A stretch of DNA of 64,000 nucleotides, taken from positions 62,001 through 126,000 of the forward strand of contig JAQWZF010000003.1 in the NCBI GenBank assembly GCA_029253585.1, written 5' to 3'. The translations under genes and the position numbers were made by a program. The notes under the pieces are model-generated. The model saw nothing but the letters and a program-made list of their open reading frames with translations, was not told the origin of the DNA and did not search any database. How positions within the stretch are numbered: the stretch's first letter is position 1; each line of letters starts with the position of its first letter. This stretch comes from Gammaproteobacteria bacterium. GTDB lineage: Bacteria; Pseudomonadota; Gammaproteobacteria; Pseudomonadales; Pseudohongiellaceae. This document shows, in pieces, positions 27,388 through 38,082 of this stretch.

Positions 27388-28326
27388 ATGACCGCCGAGT
27401 CAGCGCACGAAACGGTATTGATGCAGGAAGCTATCGATGCGCTTTCGATTCGCGAAGAGGGAACTTATGTTGATGCAACATTCGGGAGAGGCGGGCATAG
27501 CCGGTTAATCCTCGAGCGGCTAGGGCCAAAGGGTCGGCTCATCGTTTTCGATAAAGACCCTGACGCGATAGAAGTGGCAAACCGGATGCAAGGGAAGGAT
27601 GCGCGCTTAAAAATCATGCATGCACCCTTCGGTGAGATTGAGGCGCAGATAAGTGCGCTGGGTGTGAGCGGCGAGATCGACGGTATTTTATTCGATCTAG
27701 GTGTCTCTTCGCCGCAGCTCGATAACGCGAGCAGGGGGTTTAGTTTTTTGCGGGATGGGCCCCTTGATATGCGTATGGATCCAACGACAGGGCAGAGCGC
27801 CGAGCAGTGGATTAACAGTGCGCAAGAACACGAGATAGCGGATGTGCTCTATCAGTATGGCGAAGAGCGACACTCGAGGCGGATGGCTAGACGGGTCATT
27901 CTAGAACGAGCAGAGAAACGAATCACTACAACTGGCGAACTGGCAGAAATTATAAAAGAAGCGAATCCGGCATGGGAGCGGGATAAGCATCCGGCAACCA
28001 GAGCGTTTCAAGGAATCCGTATATTCATTAACGATGAATTAGGGGAATTGGAAAGAGGGCTGGAGCAGGCGCTGAAGGTGTTGAAGATAGAGGGAAGGCT
28101 CGTTGTTATTAGCTTTCACTCTCTGGAAGATCGCATGGTAAAGAAATTTATCGCGACCCAGGCGAAGGGAGATAACTTTCCGAGAGGCCTGCCGATCTCT
28201 CAGGACATGCTGGATCCCAAGCTGAAGCCCATAGGGAAAAGAATTAAATCGAGTGCAGGTGAAGTAGAGCAAAACCAGAGAGCTAGAAGTGCAGTGATGC
28301 GAGTGGCTGAAAAAACCGCTCATTAG
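27388..28326 (+). CDS. rsmH: 16S rRNA (cytosine-1402-N4)-methyltransferase RsmH
   Basis: 312 residues. SAM-binding motif DATFGRGGHSRLILERLG near 30-47, then GILFDLGVSSPQLDNASRGF and DGPLDMRMDP, and the C-terminal RLVVISFHSLEDRMVKKF. It methylates N4 of C1402 in 16S rRNA, the same nucleotide that RsmI, also in this window, methylates on the ribose. Second gene of the dcw cluster. Confidence 0.97.
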   Translation: MTAESAHETVLMQEAIDALSIREEGTYVDATFGRGGHSRLILERLGPKGRLIVFDKDPDAIEVANRMQGKDARLKIMHAPFGEIEAQISALGVSGEIDGILFDLGVSSPQLDNASRGFSFLRDGPLDMRMDPTTGQSAEQWINSAQEHEIADVLYQYGEERHSRRMARRVILERAEKRITTTGELAEIIKEANPAWERDKHPATRAFQGIRIFINDELGELERGLEQALKVLKIEGRLVVISFHSLEDRMVKKFIATQAKGDNFPRGLPISQDMLDPKLKPIGKRIKSSAGEVEQNQRARSAVMRVAEKTAH

Positions 28327-28351
28327 ATTAACGACTCTAGCGGCAATAGAT

Positions 28352-28699
28352 ATGAGCGCAAAGAAAACCAGAACAGCAAGCAAGCCGAAAGCGAAAGAGC
28401 TTTCTATCTTGCAATGGGCGGGCATTCGAAATCGTTCCAGCATTGTGCTGTTTGCAGTCTTGGCGCTAGTGCTTGGTGCGGGGCTTTCAGTGGTCTCTAC
28501 TACGCATGAGAATCGCTTCGCCTTTAATGAGCTGCAAGTGCTAAGAGATCAGGCGAACAATTTGGAAGTTCAGTGGGGGCAACTCCTGATAGAACAGAGC
28601 ACCTTCGGGGTCGAGGGCCGAATAGAGCAGAAGGCTTTTGAGCAATTACAAATGGAAGTGCCGGATATTGCCAACATTGTGATGGTGGGTCATGAGTAA
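28352..28699 (+). CDS. ftsL: Cell division protein FtsL
   Basis: 115 residues. A basic cytoplasmic N-terminus rich in Lys is followed by one membrane segment (about 31-52) and a periplasmic heptad pattern (FNELQVLRDQANNLEVQWGQ) with the LLIEQSTF segment typical of FtsL. It acts with FtsB and FtsQ to activate FtsWI at the septum. The end overlaps ftsI by 8 bases. FtsL is poorly conserved, so position carries much of the evidence. Confidence 0.9.
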   Translation: MSAKKTRTASKPKAKELSILQWAGIRNRSSIVLFAVLALVLGAGLSVVSTTHENRFAFNELQVLRDQANNLEVQWGQLLIEQSTFGVEGRIEQKAFEQLQMEVPDIANIVMVGHE

Positions 28700-30419
28700 C
28701 GCTAAGATGGCTTCTTTTATTCAGCAATGGCGATTATATCTAGTGCTGTTTGTGATGTTTCTATGCGTTGTTGCTATTGGTTGGAAGGTGAGCGCGCTGC
28801 ATATTATTGAGCGCGACTTTCTGCAGAGTCAGGGCGATGCAAGAACTATAAGAACAGTGCCCTTGGTAGCCAATCGAGGCGTTATTACTGACCGCAATGG
28901 CGAGCCCCTCGCTGTGAGTTCTCCGGTCAAATCGATCTGGGTGAATCCTCAAGAGATTGGAAATAAGCCTTCCCAGATTCAGCGCCTAGCAACGGAGTTG
29001 CAGTTGGATGTTACTTCGCTGCAGGAAGCTATTGTGCGAAACGCAAGACGAGAATTTCTCTATGTGAAGAGGCGCGTGGCACCCGCAGAAGCGGAAAGAG
29101 TGTTAGCTCTGGACATAGACGGTGTTTACGACCAGCAGGAATATCAAAGATTCTATCCTCAGGGCGAAGTCGCAGCTCATCTTGTTGGGTTTAGCAACGT
29201 TGATGATGTAGGACAGGAAGGGCTGGAATTAACTTACGATGAATGGCTAAAGGGCGTGCCTGGTAGACGACAGGTTATTAAGGACAGGCGCGGTCACATA
29301 ATCGAAGAGCTGAATACTATACAAACGGCGCAGCCGGGGAAAAATATTGAACTGAGTATCGATTTTCGCCTGCAGAGTCTGGCCTATAAAGAGCTAAAAG
29401 AAGAGTTTATTACCCGTCGAGCTAAGTCAGCATCTATCGTTGTGTTAGACGTAGACACTGGCGAGGTATTGGCGATGGCGAATCAGCCTTCCTACAATCC
29501 GCATAACCGAGGGAACCTGACAGATTTTAGCGTCTTAAGAAATCGTGCGATTACAGATGTGTTTGAGCCTGGTTCTCCGATAAAGGCCTTCACTGTCGCG
29601 GCAGCTCTGGAATCGGGTTCCTATGTGCCTGACACCTTAATAGAGACAGGTCCTGGTTGGATGATGGTCGAGGGCAAAGAGGTTCAAGACATACTGAACT
29701 ATGGCACCTTAGATCTCACGAGAGTTATTACCAAGTCTAGCAATATTGGCGCATCGAAGATTGCCTTCGACATCGGTGCAGAAGCCATTCGAAATGTTCT
29801 CGAGCGCGTAGGTATGGGGCAGGTTTCGGGAACAAGTTTTCCTGGCGAGCAGAGTGGCGTGTTGCCAAATCATCGCCGTTGGAGTCGCATCGAGACGGCA
29901 ACTTTCTCATTCGGATACGGACTCTCAGCCACTGCCCTGCAATTGGCGCAGGCCTACTCGGTTATAGCCGATGACGGCATACGCAAACCGGTCTCCTTAT
30001 TGAAACTTGACGAAGCCGGTTTGCAAGCTCTGCCCAGAGAACAGGTCATCGATAAGGCAATTAGCAATCAGGTCTTGGCCATGCTTGAAACCGTGGTCGA
30101 TCCAGCGCGCGGCGGGTCAGCCAGAGACGCCAGAGTGCCTTTCTATAAAGTGGCTGGGAAGACAGGCACAGTGCATGTGGTGGGCGAATTTGGTTACGAA
30201 GAGAACGTGCATAACTCACTTTTCGTTGGAGTGGCACCTGCAAGTGATCCGAAGCTTGTCATCGTGGTTATCGTCTATGAGCCAAAGGGTGATGAGCATT
30301 ATGGTGGTCAGGTGGCGGCTCCAGTTTTTTCCAGAGTTACGTCGGGCGCGATGCGAATTTTGAATATCGCTCCGGATAATTTACCTGAAGAGCAATCTAA
30401 GGAGTTGAGTTCACTCTAA
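28692..30419 (+). CDS. ftsI: Septal peptidoglycan transpeptidase FtsI (PBP3)
   Basis: 575 residues. N-terminal anchor (about 12-33), pedestal domain (RGVITDRNGEPLAVSSPV), then the transpeptidase domain with catalytic Ser295 in SPIK (295-298), SSN at 349-351 and KTGT at 490-493. The active-site segment reads FEPGSPIKAF, where many relatives have FEPGSTVKP; catalytic Ser and Lys are unaffected. It cross-links septal peptidoglycan with FtsW. It overlaps ftsL and ends one base before murE. Confidence 0.97.
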   Translation: MSNAKMASFIQQWRLYLVLFVMFLCVVAIGWKVSALHIIERDFLQSQGDARTIRTVPLVANRGVITDRNGEPLAVSSPVKSIWVNPQEIGNKPSQIQRLATELQLDVTSLQEAIVRNARREFLYVKRRVAPAEAERVLALDIDGVYDQQEYQRFYPQGEVAAHLVGFSNVDDVGQEGLELTYDEWLKGVPGRRQVIKDRRGHIIEELNTIQTAQPGKNIELSIDFRLQSLAYKELKEEFITRRAKSASIVVLDVDTGEVLAMANQPSYNPHNRGNLTDFSVLRNRAITDVFEPGSPIKAFTVAAALESGSYVPDTLIETGPGWMMVEGKEVQDILNYGTLDLTRVITKSSNIGASKIAFDIGAEAIRNVLERVGMGQVSGTSFPGEQSGVLPNHRRWSRIETATFSFGYGLSATALQLAQAYSVIADDGIRKPVSLLKLDEAGLQALPREQVIDKAISNQVLAMLETVVDPARGGSARDARVPFYKVAGKTGTVHVVGEFGYEENVHNSLFVGVAPASDPKLVIVVIVYEPKGDEHYGGQVAAPVFSRVTSGAMRILNIAPDNLPEEQSKELSSL

Positions 30420-30420
30420 G

Positions 30421-31953
30421 ATGAAAACGGCTGAACAACTTAATTTCAATGGTGCTCTGCTTGAGCTGCTTAGTGGTCTGGCGATTGTGTCTGACCCCGC
30501 ACATCAGGCTGTAAATGTCGTTGTCACCGGCATTCAGCTGGATAGTCGAATGCTGCGCAAAGGTGATCTCTTTCTGGCCTGTTTCGGCCGCAACCATGAT
30601 GCGAGAGAATTTATAGGTGAGGCAATAAAAGCCGGTGTTACCGCTGTGTTGGCGGAGACCGGTGGTCAGTGGCAGGGCACGCAAATTATCGATGGAATAG
30701 CGGTAATTGCAGTCGACAATCTGTCAGCCAAATTAAGCGAAATTGCTGCAAGATTCTACGAGCATCCCAGCCTCCGATTAAGCGTAATTGGTATAACTGG
30801 CACCAACGGTAAGACTAGCTGTAGTCAGTTCATTGCACAAGCTCTCGCAAATTCGGGGTTTAGCTGTGGCACGATCGGCACTCTGGGCTATGGAGTCTAT
30901 GGAAAACTTCAGGAAACCCAGCTAACGACACCCGATCCTGTCTTTACGCAAATGGCGCTCGCAGAAATGGTTCAAGGCGGTATCGATCCGGTAGTTATGG
31001 AAGTTTCCTCCGTTGGCTTGCATCAGAAGAGAGTAAAGGCGGTAAAGTTTGATACAGCTATCTTTACCAATCTAACCCGTGATCACCTGGATTATCACGA
31101 GAGCATGAAAGCTTACGGTAATAATAAGAAGAAACTATTTACTAGCGAAGGCCTCAGTAGAGCGATTATTAATCTGGACGATCCTTATGCCTTGTCGGTT
31201 ATAAATGCCATAGCGCCCAGTGTAGAGATGTGCACCTACAGTATTAAAAACTCAGCGGCGACGGTTTATGCGGAATCATTGACTTTAACTCGACAGGGAT
31301 TCGAGGCGCGGGTAGTCACGCCAATCGGTGCGGGCGTCATCAAAGGGAAATTATTTGGCTATTTTAATGTGAGCAATTTGCTCGCGGTGATTAGTGTGCT
31401 TGTCAGCTATTTGCCGAAGAAAAAAGAACTCGATATCGAACAGCTTTGTGAGTTGGTTTCGGGGCTTAGCCCCGTTGATGGTCGCATGGAAATAGTTGGC
31501 AATACGGATGAAATAACGGCGGTAGTTGACTATGCCCATACGCCCGACGGCCTGCGCAGTGCATTAAAAGGCTTGAGAGACCACTTCAGCGGCAACATCT
31601 GGTGTGTATTTGGATGTGGCGGAAATAGAGACAAAGGCAAGCGACCCATAATGGGGGAGATAGCCGAGGCGTTCGCAGATAAGGTCATTATTGCAGACGA
31701 CAATCCTCGAAACGAAGAGGGCGATAGAATTGTCCAGCATATCCAAAGCGGCATGAGATCACCCGAACAGGCCGTGGTGCTTAGAGACAGAGAAAAAGCG
31801 ATAGCCTATGCGATAGGCAATGCGGAGCCAGGGGATGTGGTTCTCGTGGCTGGAAAAGGGCATGAAACTTACCAAGATGTAGGTGGAAGTCGATTTATTT
31901 TTAGTGATGCGAATCAAGTTCGTCTGGCACTACAAGCTAGAGAAAACAAGTAG
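30421..31953 (+). CDS. murE: UDP-MurNAc-tripeptide ligase MurE (meso-diaminopimelate adding)
   Basis: 510 residues. ATP-binding loop GITGTNGKTS at 124-133, central domain with TTPDP and the carbamylated-lysine region, and a C-terminal DNPRNEEG motif in the substrate pocket that marks the diaminopimelate-adding rather than lysine-adding type. It adds the third residue of the stem peptide in the cytoplasm. It starts one base after the ftsI stop. Confidence 0.97.
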   Translation: MKTAEQLNFNGALLELLSGLAIVSDPAHQAVNVVVTGIQLDSRMLRKGDLFLACFGRNHDAREFIGEAIKAGVTAVLAETGGQWQGTQIIDGIAVIAVDNLSAKLSEIAARFYEHPSLRLSVIGITGTNGKTSCSQFIAQALANSGFSCGTIGTLGYGVYGKLQETQLTTPDPVFTQMALAEMVQGGIDPVVMEVSSVGLHQKRVKAVKFDTAIFTNLTRDHLDYHESMKAYGNNKKKLFTSEGLSRAIINLDDPYALSVINAIAPSVEMCTYSIKNSAATVYAESLTLTRQGFEARVVTPIGAGVIKGKLFGYFNVSNLLAVISVLVSYLPKKKELDIEQLCELVSGLSPVDGRMEIVGNTDEITAVVDYAHTPDGLRSALKGLRDHFSGNIWCVFGCGGNRDKGKRPIMGEIAEAFADKVIIADDNPRNEEGDRIVQHIQSGMRSPEQAVVLRDREKAIAYAIGNAEPGDVVLVAGKGHETYQDVGGSRFIFSDANQVRLALQARENK

Positions 31954-31966
31954 CGGAGCCTGAAAA

Positions 31967-33340
31967 TTGATTGGTGATATGGCTTTATCGAAGTTGGCGC
32001 AAGAATTGAAAGGTGAATTACTGGGTGAAGACGTGATGTTTTCAAAGATTTCCACCGATACTCGATCCATTGAGAAGGGTGACCTATACCTCGCTCTGGT
32101 AGGAGATAATTTCAACGGAAACAGTTTCACCGAAGCGGCGGCAAGTTCGGGTGCTATTGCTGCCATAGTTTCAAGGGAAGTTCAGTCCTTACTGCCTGTG
32201 CTAAGAGTAGCGGATACCCATGTGGCTCTCGGCAAGATCGCAAACCTGAATCGTCGGCGCAGTGATGCAAAAGTGGTTGCGCTAACAGGAAGTCAGGGCA
32301 AGACCACGGTAAAGGAAATGCTGGGAGCGATTCTGAGTGACGCAGCCGAAACCCTTGCCACACAAGCTAACCTGAACAATACCATCGGTGTGCCACTTAC
32401 CCTGTTGCAGATAGAGGAGAAGCATCGCTATGTGGTCATCGAGATGGGGGCGAACAAAGCCGGGGAAATTGCATTTAGTGTGACGGCTACGGAGCCCGAC
32501 ATTGCGCTAATCACCAATGCAAGCCCGGCGCACATCGAAGGCTTTGGCTCGCTGCAGGGCATCGTTTCCGCCAAGGGAGAAATCATCGATGGTCTAAAGA
32601 GCGCTGGTATCATGTTGCTCAACGCAGACGATAGTTTTGTCAACGACTGGGCGCAGCGAGCGGCGGATAAAAAAATAGTAAGATTTAGTCTGGCGAATGC
32701 ATCGGGAGATTCGCAGTATTTCGCATCCTCGCTTGTAGAGCATGAGGACGGGGCTAGTCAGTTCACGCTGCATACACCGCGTGGAGAGCAGACTCTCACT
32801 ACTCATTTCTTGGGCAAACATAATGTATTTAATGCCGTAGCTGCTACGGCCGCGGCAATGGAAGCTGGCGCTACCCTGCAGAATGTGGTTCGAGGACTTG
32901 CGAACTTGCACCCGGTAGCAGGAAGATTGTCGCGATTGTCTGGTTTGAAGGGAAGTTATCTGATCGATGATAGTTATAACGCAAACCCCGGATCTTTCTT
33001 TGCGGCTATCGATGTCTTGTCGGGGCTCAAAGGGCAGAAAATTTTAGTGATGGGCGACATGAAGGAATTAGGTGAGGACACAGACTCTGTACACAGTAGC
33101 GTGGGGCAGTATGCGTCGGCAGCCAATATCGGTGAAGTTTGGGCTACGGGCGAAAAGTCGAAATTAGCTATCGAAGCCTGTGCGGCGAAGGGCAGGTATT
33201 TCGAAGACAAGGAAGCGCTAATTGCAGCGCTTATCGATATTTCGAACCCGGATCTGACGATATTGATTAAAGGTTCGCGCGGGGCAAGAATGAATGAAGT
33301 TGTTGCCGCTCTGAGAATTGACGGAGAAACAGAATGTTAG
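31967..33340 (+). CDS. murF: UDP-MurNAc-tripeptide--D-Ala-D-Ala ligase MurF
   Basis: 457 residues from a TTG at 31967, supported by GGAG 8 bases upstream and by an N-terminal length like that of pseudomonad MurF; an ATG four codons later (31979) is the alternative. ATP-binding TGSQGKTT is at 107-114, followed by [16 protein letters not shown] and [12 protein letters not shown]. It adds D-Ala-D-Ala made by Ddl, also in this cluster. The end overlaps mraY by 7 bases. Confidence 0.95.
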   Translation: MIGDMALSKLAQELKGELLGEDVMFSKISTDTRSIEKGDLYLALVGDNFNGNSFTEAAASSGAIAAIVSREVQSLLPVLRVADTHVALGKIANLNRRRSDAKVVALTGSQGKTTVKEMLGAILSDAAETLATQANLNNTIGVPLTLLQIEEKHRYVVIEMGANKAGEIAFSVTATEPDIALITNASPAHIEGFGSLQGIVSAKGEIIDGLKSAGIMLLNADDSFVNDWAQRAADKKIVRFSLANASGDSQYFASSLVEHEDGASQFTLHTPRGEQTLTTHFLGKHNVFNAVAATAAAMEAGATLQNVVRGLANLHPVAGRLSRLSGLKGSYLIDDSYNANPGSFFAAIDVLSGLKGQKILVMGDMKELGEDTDSVHSSVGQYASAANIGEVWATGEKSKLAIEACAAKGRYFEDKEALIAALIDISNPDLTILIKGSRGARMNEVVAALRIDGETEC

Positions 33341-34416
33341 TTTGGCTATCAGACTACTTAATCCAGTTCGATAATAGTTTTTCTGTTCTTCAGTACATTA
33401 CCGTGCGCGGCATCTTTAGTATTCTAACGGCACTGGGAATTTCGCTGCTTATTGGACCAACTATGATCAGGCGATTGAACTATCATCAGATAGGTCAGGT
33501 GGTGCGTGATGATGGGCCGCAGTCGCATCTTAGCAAGGCAGGTACTCCGACAATGGGCGGAGCGCTGATACTGGTAAGTATCGCTCTAAGCACCCTGTTG
33601 TGGGCCGACCTTGCGAATCACTATGTTTGGGTGGTTCTTCTGGTCACCGTGCTATTTGGTGTGATTGGTTGGGTAGACGATTATCGAAAAGTCTTCCGGC
33701 AGAATACGGCGGGTTTGTCGGCGCGCTGGAAACTTTTCTGGCAGACCTCTATTGGTTTGGTTGCTGCAATAGTTCTGTATTACACGGCATTTAGTTCTGT
33801 TGAGACCAACTATATAGTGCCGTTCTTCAAAGATGTATCTATCAATATTGGAATTCTTTATATCGCCTTCAGTTGCTTCATCATCGTAGGCTTCAGCAAT
33901 GCTGTAAACCTAACCGATGGTCTGGATGGACTCGCGATACTGCCTACCGTGATGGTTGGGGGCGCTCTTGGTGTTATCGCCTATTTGGCCGGTCACGTGG
34001 AGTTTTCTGCCTACCTGAATATCCCCTATGTTGTCGGTTCTGAAGAAGTAGTTATCTTCGCCGGGGCCTTGCTGGGTTCCGGTCTGGGTTTTCTTTGGTT
34101 CAACACCTACCCCGCGCAAATTTTCATGGGCGACGTAGGGGCGCTTGCGCTCGGTGCCGCTTTAGCCGTTATGGCGATTATCTCCAGGCACGAAATTGTT
34201 CTGTTCATCATGGGCGGCATTTTTGTGGCCGAGACCGCGTCGGTAATTATTCAGGTGACTTCTTTTAAGTTGACAGGCAAACGTATTTTCCGGATGGCGC
34301 CGCTGCATCATCACTTTGAATTGAAGGGTTGGCCAGAACCGCGAGTTATTGTTCGGTTTTGGATTATTACTGTCATGTTGGTGCTGTTTGGCCTGGCTAC
34401 CTTGAAGCTACGCTAA
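33334..34416 (+). CDS. mraY: Phospho-MurNAc-pentapeptide translocase MraY
   Basis: 360 residues with ten hydrophobic segments. Family motifs [42 protein letters not shown] and [13 protein letters not shown] with the active-site Asp and His residues are intact. It transfers phospho-MurNAc-pentapeptide to undecaprenyl phosphate, making lipid I in the inner membrane. Overlaps murF by 7 bases, so translation is coupled. Confidence 0.98.
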   Translation: MLVWLSDYLIQFDNSFSVLQYITVRGIFSILTALGISLLIGPTMIRRLNYHQIGQVVRDDGPQSHLSKAGTPTMGGALILVSIALSTLLWADLANHYVWVVLLVTVLFGVIGWVDDYRKVFRQNTAGLSARWKLFWQTSIGLVAAIVLYYTAFSSVETNYIVPFFKDVSINIGILYIAFSCFIIVGFSNAVNLTDGLDGLAILPTVMVGGALGVIAYLAGHVEFSAYLNIPYVVGSEEVVIFAGALLGSGLGFLWFNTYPAQIFMGDVGALALGAALAVMAIISRHEIVLFIMGGIFVAETASVIIQVTSFKLTGKRIFRMAPLHHHFELKGWPEPRVIVRFWIITVMLVLFGLATLKLR

Positions 34417-34438
34417 ATAGATATTTGGAATAGACAGG

Positions 34439-35800
34439 ATGGCGACTGACAACGACGACCGCCTTACCATAATTGTTGGGCTTGGTGATACCGGCCTTTC
34501 CTGTGTGAGGTATTTCACTTCTATAGGTGAAAAAATAAAGGTGGTCGATAGCCGAGAGCAGCCACCAGGATTGGTAGCGATACATGAGTTATTTCCGGAT
34601 GTCGAATGTGAGTTGGGCGAGTTTAGATTGGAGACATTATTGTCTGCAAAGCAACTAGTCGTTAGCCCTGGTGTTAGCATACGCGGTGCGGCTATAAGTG
34701 CGGCAATTGATGCGGGTATTTCAGTTACCGGTGACATCGATATTTTTGCGAAGCGGGTAAGCGCGCCGATCATTGCGGTTACAGGCTCAAATGGCAAGAG
34801 CACGGTGGTGGCAATGCTAGCCGAGATACTTAGAAGCTCGGGAAGAAAATTTGGGCTTGGTGGGAATTTGGACGGCAAGAACTTCAAGCCGGCTCTGGAC
34901 CTTCTAAGCGAGACTGCTAAGGATTTGTACGTGTTGGAATTGTCTAGTTTTCAGCTGGAGACGACAGAAGAGTTAGGTGCCGAAGTGGCTACTATTCTAA
35001 ATCTTAGTGCGGATCATATGGATAGGTATGAGGGGATAGAAGACTACCATCAAGCCAAGCAGAAGATTTTTGCTGGTAGCAAGCAGATAGTTGTCAATCG
35101 CGATGACAAAGACAGTTATCCGCCTGTAGCAACAGACGCGATGGTCTGGGATTTTGGGTTTGGGCGTCCTGGGGTGAACGGCCTCGGCGTGTTGGAGGAA
35201 GGTGGTGATAAATATCTGGCCTACCAATTTGAAAAGATTGTCTCTGTAAGTGAGTTGAAGGTTTTTGGGCAGCACAATATTTCGAATGTGTTGGCTGCGG
35301 TTGCACTGGCCATGGCAGTAGATATCGATATGGAATCAATTAGAAAAGCAATCAGAGAGTTCGCCGGTCTGCCACACAGGTGTCAGTGGGTGGCGAACGT
35401 TAATGGTGTCGATTTCTATAATGATTCAAAAGGAACAAACGTAGGTGCAACAGTGGCTGCCGTTGAGGGTTTGGGCGAGCATACTTCGGGACATATAGTC
35501 TTGATCGCCGGTGGTCAGGGGAAGGGAGCCGACTTCTCTGCGTTGCTGCCGGCGATGAACAAGTGGGGAAAGGCAGTTGTGTTGATTGGTCATGATGCGG
35601 TGGTAATGGCTGGATATTTTAATGCCGATATTCAGACTTACTTTGCAAGCGATATGGACAATGCCGTAGAGATCGCCCTGCAGCAGGCAAGTAATGGCGA
35701 TGCGGTTCTGCTTTCACCTGCCTGTGCCAGCTTCGACATGTTTGCAAATTTTCAGCACCGAGGGTTCTCATTTATAGAATCTGTGGAGACCTTGCAATGA
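34439..35800 (+). CDS. murD: UDP-MurNAc-L-alanine--D-glutamate ligase MurD
   Basis: 453 residues. N-terminal Rossmann-like domain (IIVGLGDTGLSCVRYF), ATP-binding TGSNGKST at 115-122, VLELSSFQLETT, and the C-terminal FYNDSKGTNVGATVAAVEGL. It adds D-glutamate to UDP-MurNAc-Ala. It overlaps ftsW by 4 bases. Confidence 0.97.
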   Translation: MATDNDDRLTIIVGLGDTGLSCVRYFTSIGEKIKVVDSREQPPGLVAIHELFPDVECELGEFRLETLLSAKQLVVSPGVSIRGAAISAAIDAGISVTGDIDIFAKRVSAPIIAVTGSNGKSTVVAMLAEILRSSGRKFGLGGNLDGKNFKPALDLLSETAKDLYVLELSSFQLETTEELGAEVATILNLSADHMDRYEGIEDYHQAKQKIFAGSKQIVVNRDDKDSYPPVATDAMVWDFGFGRPGVNGLGVLEEGGDKYLAYQFEKIVSVSELKVFGQHNISNVLAAVALAMAVDIDMESIRKAIREFAGLPHRCQWVANVNGVDFYNDSKGTNVGATVAAVEGLGEHTSGHIVLIAGGQGKGADFSALLPAMNKWGKAVVLIGHDAVVMAGYFNADIQTYFASDMDNAVEIALQQASNGDAVLLSPACASFDMFANFQHRGFSFIESVETLQ

Positions 35801-36975
35801 GCATGGCAAGGGCAGTAATGCCCAAGAATAATCTGGTCGATTCGATCCAGCCGCGACCGTTGAACAGTATCTTGCTGTGCACGTTTCTGTTGTTATTTAT
35901 TGGGCTGCTAATGATGACTTCCGCCTCGGTGGAGATCGCCAACAGTCAATACTCTGATCCGTTTTTCTTTCTTAAGCGTCAGCTCATATTTGCTGTTGTC
36001 GGTGTATTCGTTCTGGCGATCACCTTACAGATTCCGATCGCAACCTGGCGTGCGCAGAGCTGGAATTTGCTGATGGGCTCTTTTCTGCTGCTGTTATTGG
36101 TGCTCGTTCCAGGTGTTGGCGAATCGGTCAAGGGCAGCACCAGAAGAATAGATCTCGTTGTATTCGACCTGCAGCCTTCGGAATTGGCAAAGGTATTTAT
36201 CGTCGTCTATCTCGCTGCGTTTATGGAGAGGCAGCTGGATGAGGTTATAGAGAAGTGGTCCGGTTTCTACAAACCCCTGCTTGTAGTCGGAGCGGCAGTG
36301 GCCCTTCTTCATTTTCAGCCGGACCATGGAACGATGGTGATCCTTACGCTCACTGCGCTGTGTATGATATTCCTGGCGGGAGCGAAGCTGCATCGCATTC
36401 TCTTGATGCTGGCTCTGTGCCTGGGTGGAATCGCTCTGCTCGCGATCATGAAGCCCTATGTCATCGATAGAATCAACTCGTTTCTTGACCCCTGGGCTGT
36501 AGAGAATGTCACGAACGGCGGGTACCAACAGGCCATGGCTCAGGTTGCCTTTGGCCGTGGAGAATGGTTCGGTGTTGGGTTGGGAAACAGCATACAGAAA
36601 CTTTATTTTCTTCCCGAAGCACACAATGACTTCGTGCTGGCCATCATTGGCGAAGAGTGGGGTCTGATAGGAGTTGCAACGGTAATTCTTCTCTTCTCGG
36701 TTCTCCTCTATAAAGTATTTGCTATTGGGCAGAAAGCCCAACAAGAGAATCGTCTTTTTGCCGCATTCTTCGCCTATGGTCTTGGTCTGCTTTTCGCTGG
36801 CCAGACGATGATTAACGTAGGGGCCAGCATAAGCCTGCTTCCGGTAAAGGGCTTAACGCTACCGTTTCTTAGTTATGGTGGCGCGAGTCTAATCATGAGT
36901 TTCTTCATGATAGGGCTTTTGGTTCGCATTCAATATGAAACCGATAACAACATCGGCGATAAGGGTGGGGTATAG
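35797..36975 (+). CDS. ftsW: Septal peptidoglycan polymerase FtsW (SEDS family)
   Basis: 392 residues, about ten membrane segments. SEDS motifs KGSTRRIDL near the catalytic region, HFQPDHGTMVIL, the SFLDPWA and GLGNSIQKLYFLPEAHNDFV loop, and the terminal LPFLSYGGASL are present. FtsW polymerises lipid II glycan strands at the septum together with FtsI. It overlaps murD by 4 bases and abuts murG with no gap. Confidence 0.97.
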   Translation: MSMARAVMPKNNLVDSIQPRPLNSILLCTFLLLFIGLLMMTSASVEIANSQYSDPFFFLKRQLIFAVVGVFVLAITLQIPIATWRAQSWNLLMGSFLLLLLVLVPGVGESVKGSTRRIDLVVFDLQPSELAKVFIVVYLAAFMERQLDEVIEKWSGFYKPLLVVGAAVALLHFQPDHGTMVILTLTALCMIFLAGAKLHRILLMLALCLGGIALLAIMKPYVIDRINSFLDPWAVENVTNGGYQQAMAQVAFGRGEWFGVGLGNSIQKLYFLPEAHNDFVLAIIGEEWGLIGVATVILLFSVLLYKVFAIGQKAQQENRLFAAFFAYGLGLLFAGQTMINVGASISLLPVKGLTLPFLSYGGASLIMSFFMIGLLVRIQYETDNNIGDKGGV

Positions 36976-38082
36976 ATGACTATGCCCAGGGAAGACATGA
37001 CGGTACTGATCATGGCTGCCGGCACAGGCGGGCATGTATTCCCCGCGTTATCGATTGCCCAGAAATTGCGCGAGCACAATGTGCGTACCGAATGGATGGG
37101 AACGCATCAGGGCATGGAGAATAAACTGCTTGAGGGAACCGGCATTAAGATTCATGCCGTCTCTGCGAAAGGCCTTAAAGGCAAGGGAGTTGTTCGCCTG
37201 TTGTTTGCACCGTTCATGCTGTTGCAGGCGCTCATTCAATCTATGCGTGTGTTGTCAAGTGTGAACCCTGATTGCGTATTGGGTATGGGCGGTTTCGTTT
37301 CCGGTCCGGGCGGCCTCGCAGCAAAGATTACAGGCAGAAAACTGGTAATTCATGAGCAAAATGCCGTGTCGGGTTCTACCAACAAATTACTCTCAATGAT
37401 CGCCAACCTGGTGTTTGAGGCTTTTCCGAATACATTTTCCAGCAGCGACAAAGTGCTCCACACAGGGAACCCATTGCGCAGCGAGATTGCGGCGCTCGCA
37501 GAACGGTCGCGTCTGTTTGAAAAATCATCGAGGCCGCTGCGGATTCTGGTTCTGGGGGGGAGTCAGGGTGCGCTCGCGATCAACGAGGTAGTGCCGGAAT
37601 TGTTGGCGCACTGGCCTGGGCAGAACCGTCCCTGCGTACTTCATCAGACAGGTGAGCGAACCCTGGATCAAACTCAGGCGCTCTATAACGATAAGGGTTT
37701 GAGCGCGGCTGAGGGAATAGAGGTGCTGCCCTTTATTAGTGATATGGCTGAAGCGTACGGCTGGGCCGATCTGGTTATTTGCCGGTCCGGCGCGAGTACA
37801 GTAAGTGAAATTGCCGCGGTTGGTTTGCCTTCGATATTGGTTCCCTATCCTCACCATAGTGACCAGCAGCAGAAGCACAACGCGAATTGGTTAGTAAACG
37901 CGGGTGCCGCATTCCTGCTGGAGCAGAAAGACCTCACTCTGGCCGCGCTCAGTACATTGCTGCTCGATCTCGATACGAATCGCAGTAAGTTGCAACAGAT
38001 GAGTGATACAGCTAGGTCAATATCGATCTGTGATGCCGACGAATTAATCGCATCACGTTGTGTGGAGCTAGCTCATGCATAG
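36976..38082 (+). CDS. murG: UDP-GlcNAc transferase MurG
   Basis: 368 residues, GT28 family. N-terminal glycine-rich loop [44 protein letters not shown], the second loop [14 protein letters not shown], and the donor-binding [20 protein letters not shown] with [13 protein letters not shown]. It adds GlcNAc to lipid I to make lipid II on the inner face of the membrane. The start follows the ftsW stop directly; a second ATG eight codons in is possible. It overlaps murC by 8 bases. Confidence 0.97.
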   Translation: MTMPREDMTVLIMAAGTGGHVFPALSIAQKLREHNVRTEWMGTHQGMENKLLEGTGIKIHAVSAKGLKGKGVVRLLFAPFMLLQALIQSMRVLSSVNPDCVLGMGGFVSGPGGLAAKITGRKLVIHEQNAVSGSTNKLLSMIANLVFEAFPNTFSSSDKVLHTGNPLRSEIAALAERSRLFEKSSRPLRILVLGGSQGALAINEVVPELLAHWPGQNRPCVLHQTGERTLDQTQALYNDKGLSAAEGIEVLPFISDMAEAYGWADLVICRSGASTVSEIAAVGLPSILVPYPHHSDQQQKHNANWLVNAGAAFLLEQKDLTLAALSTLLLDLDTNRSKLQQMSDTARSISICDADELIASRCVELAHA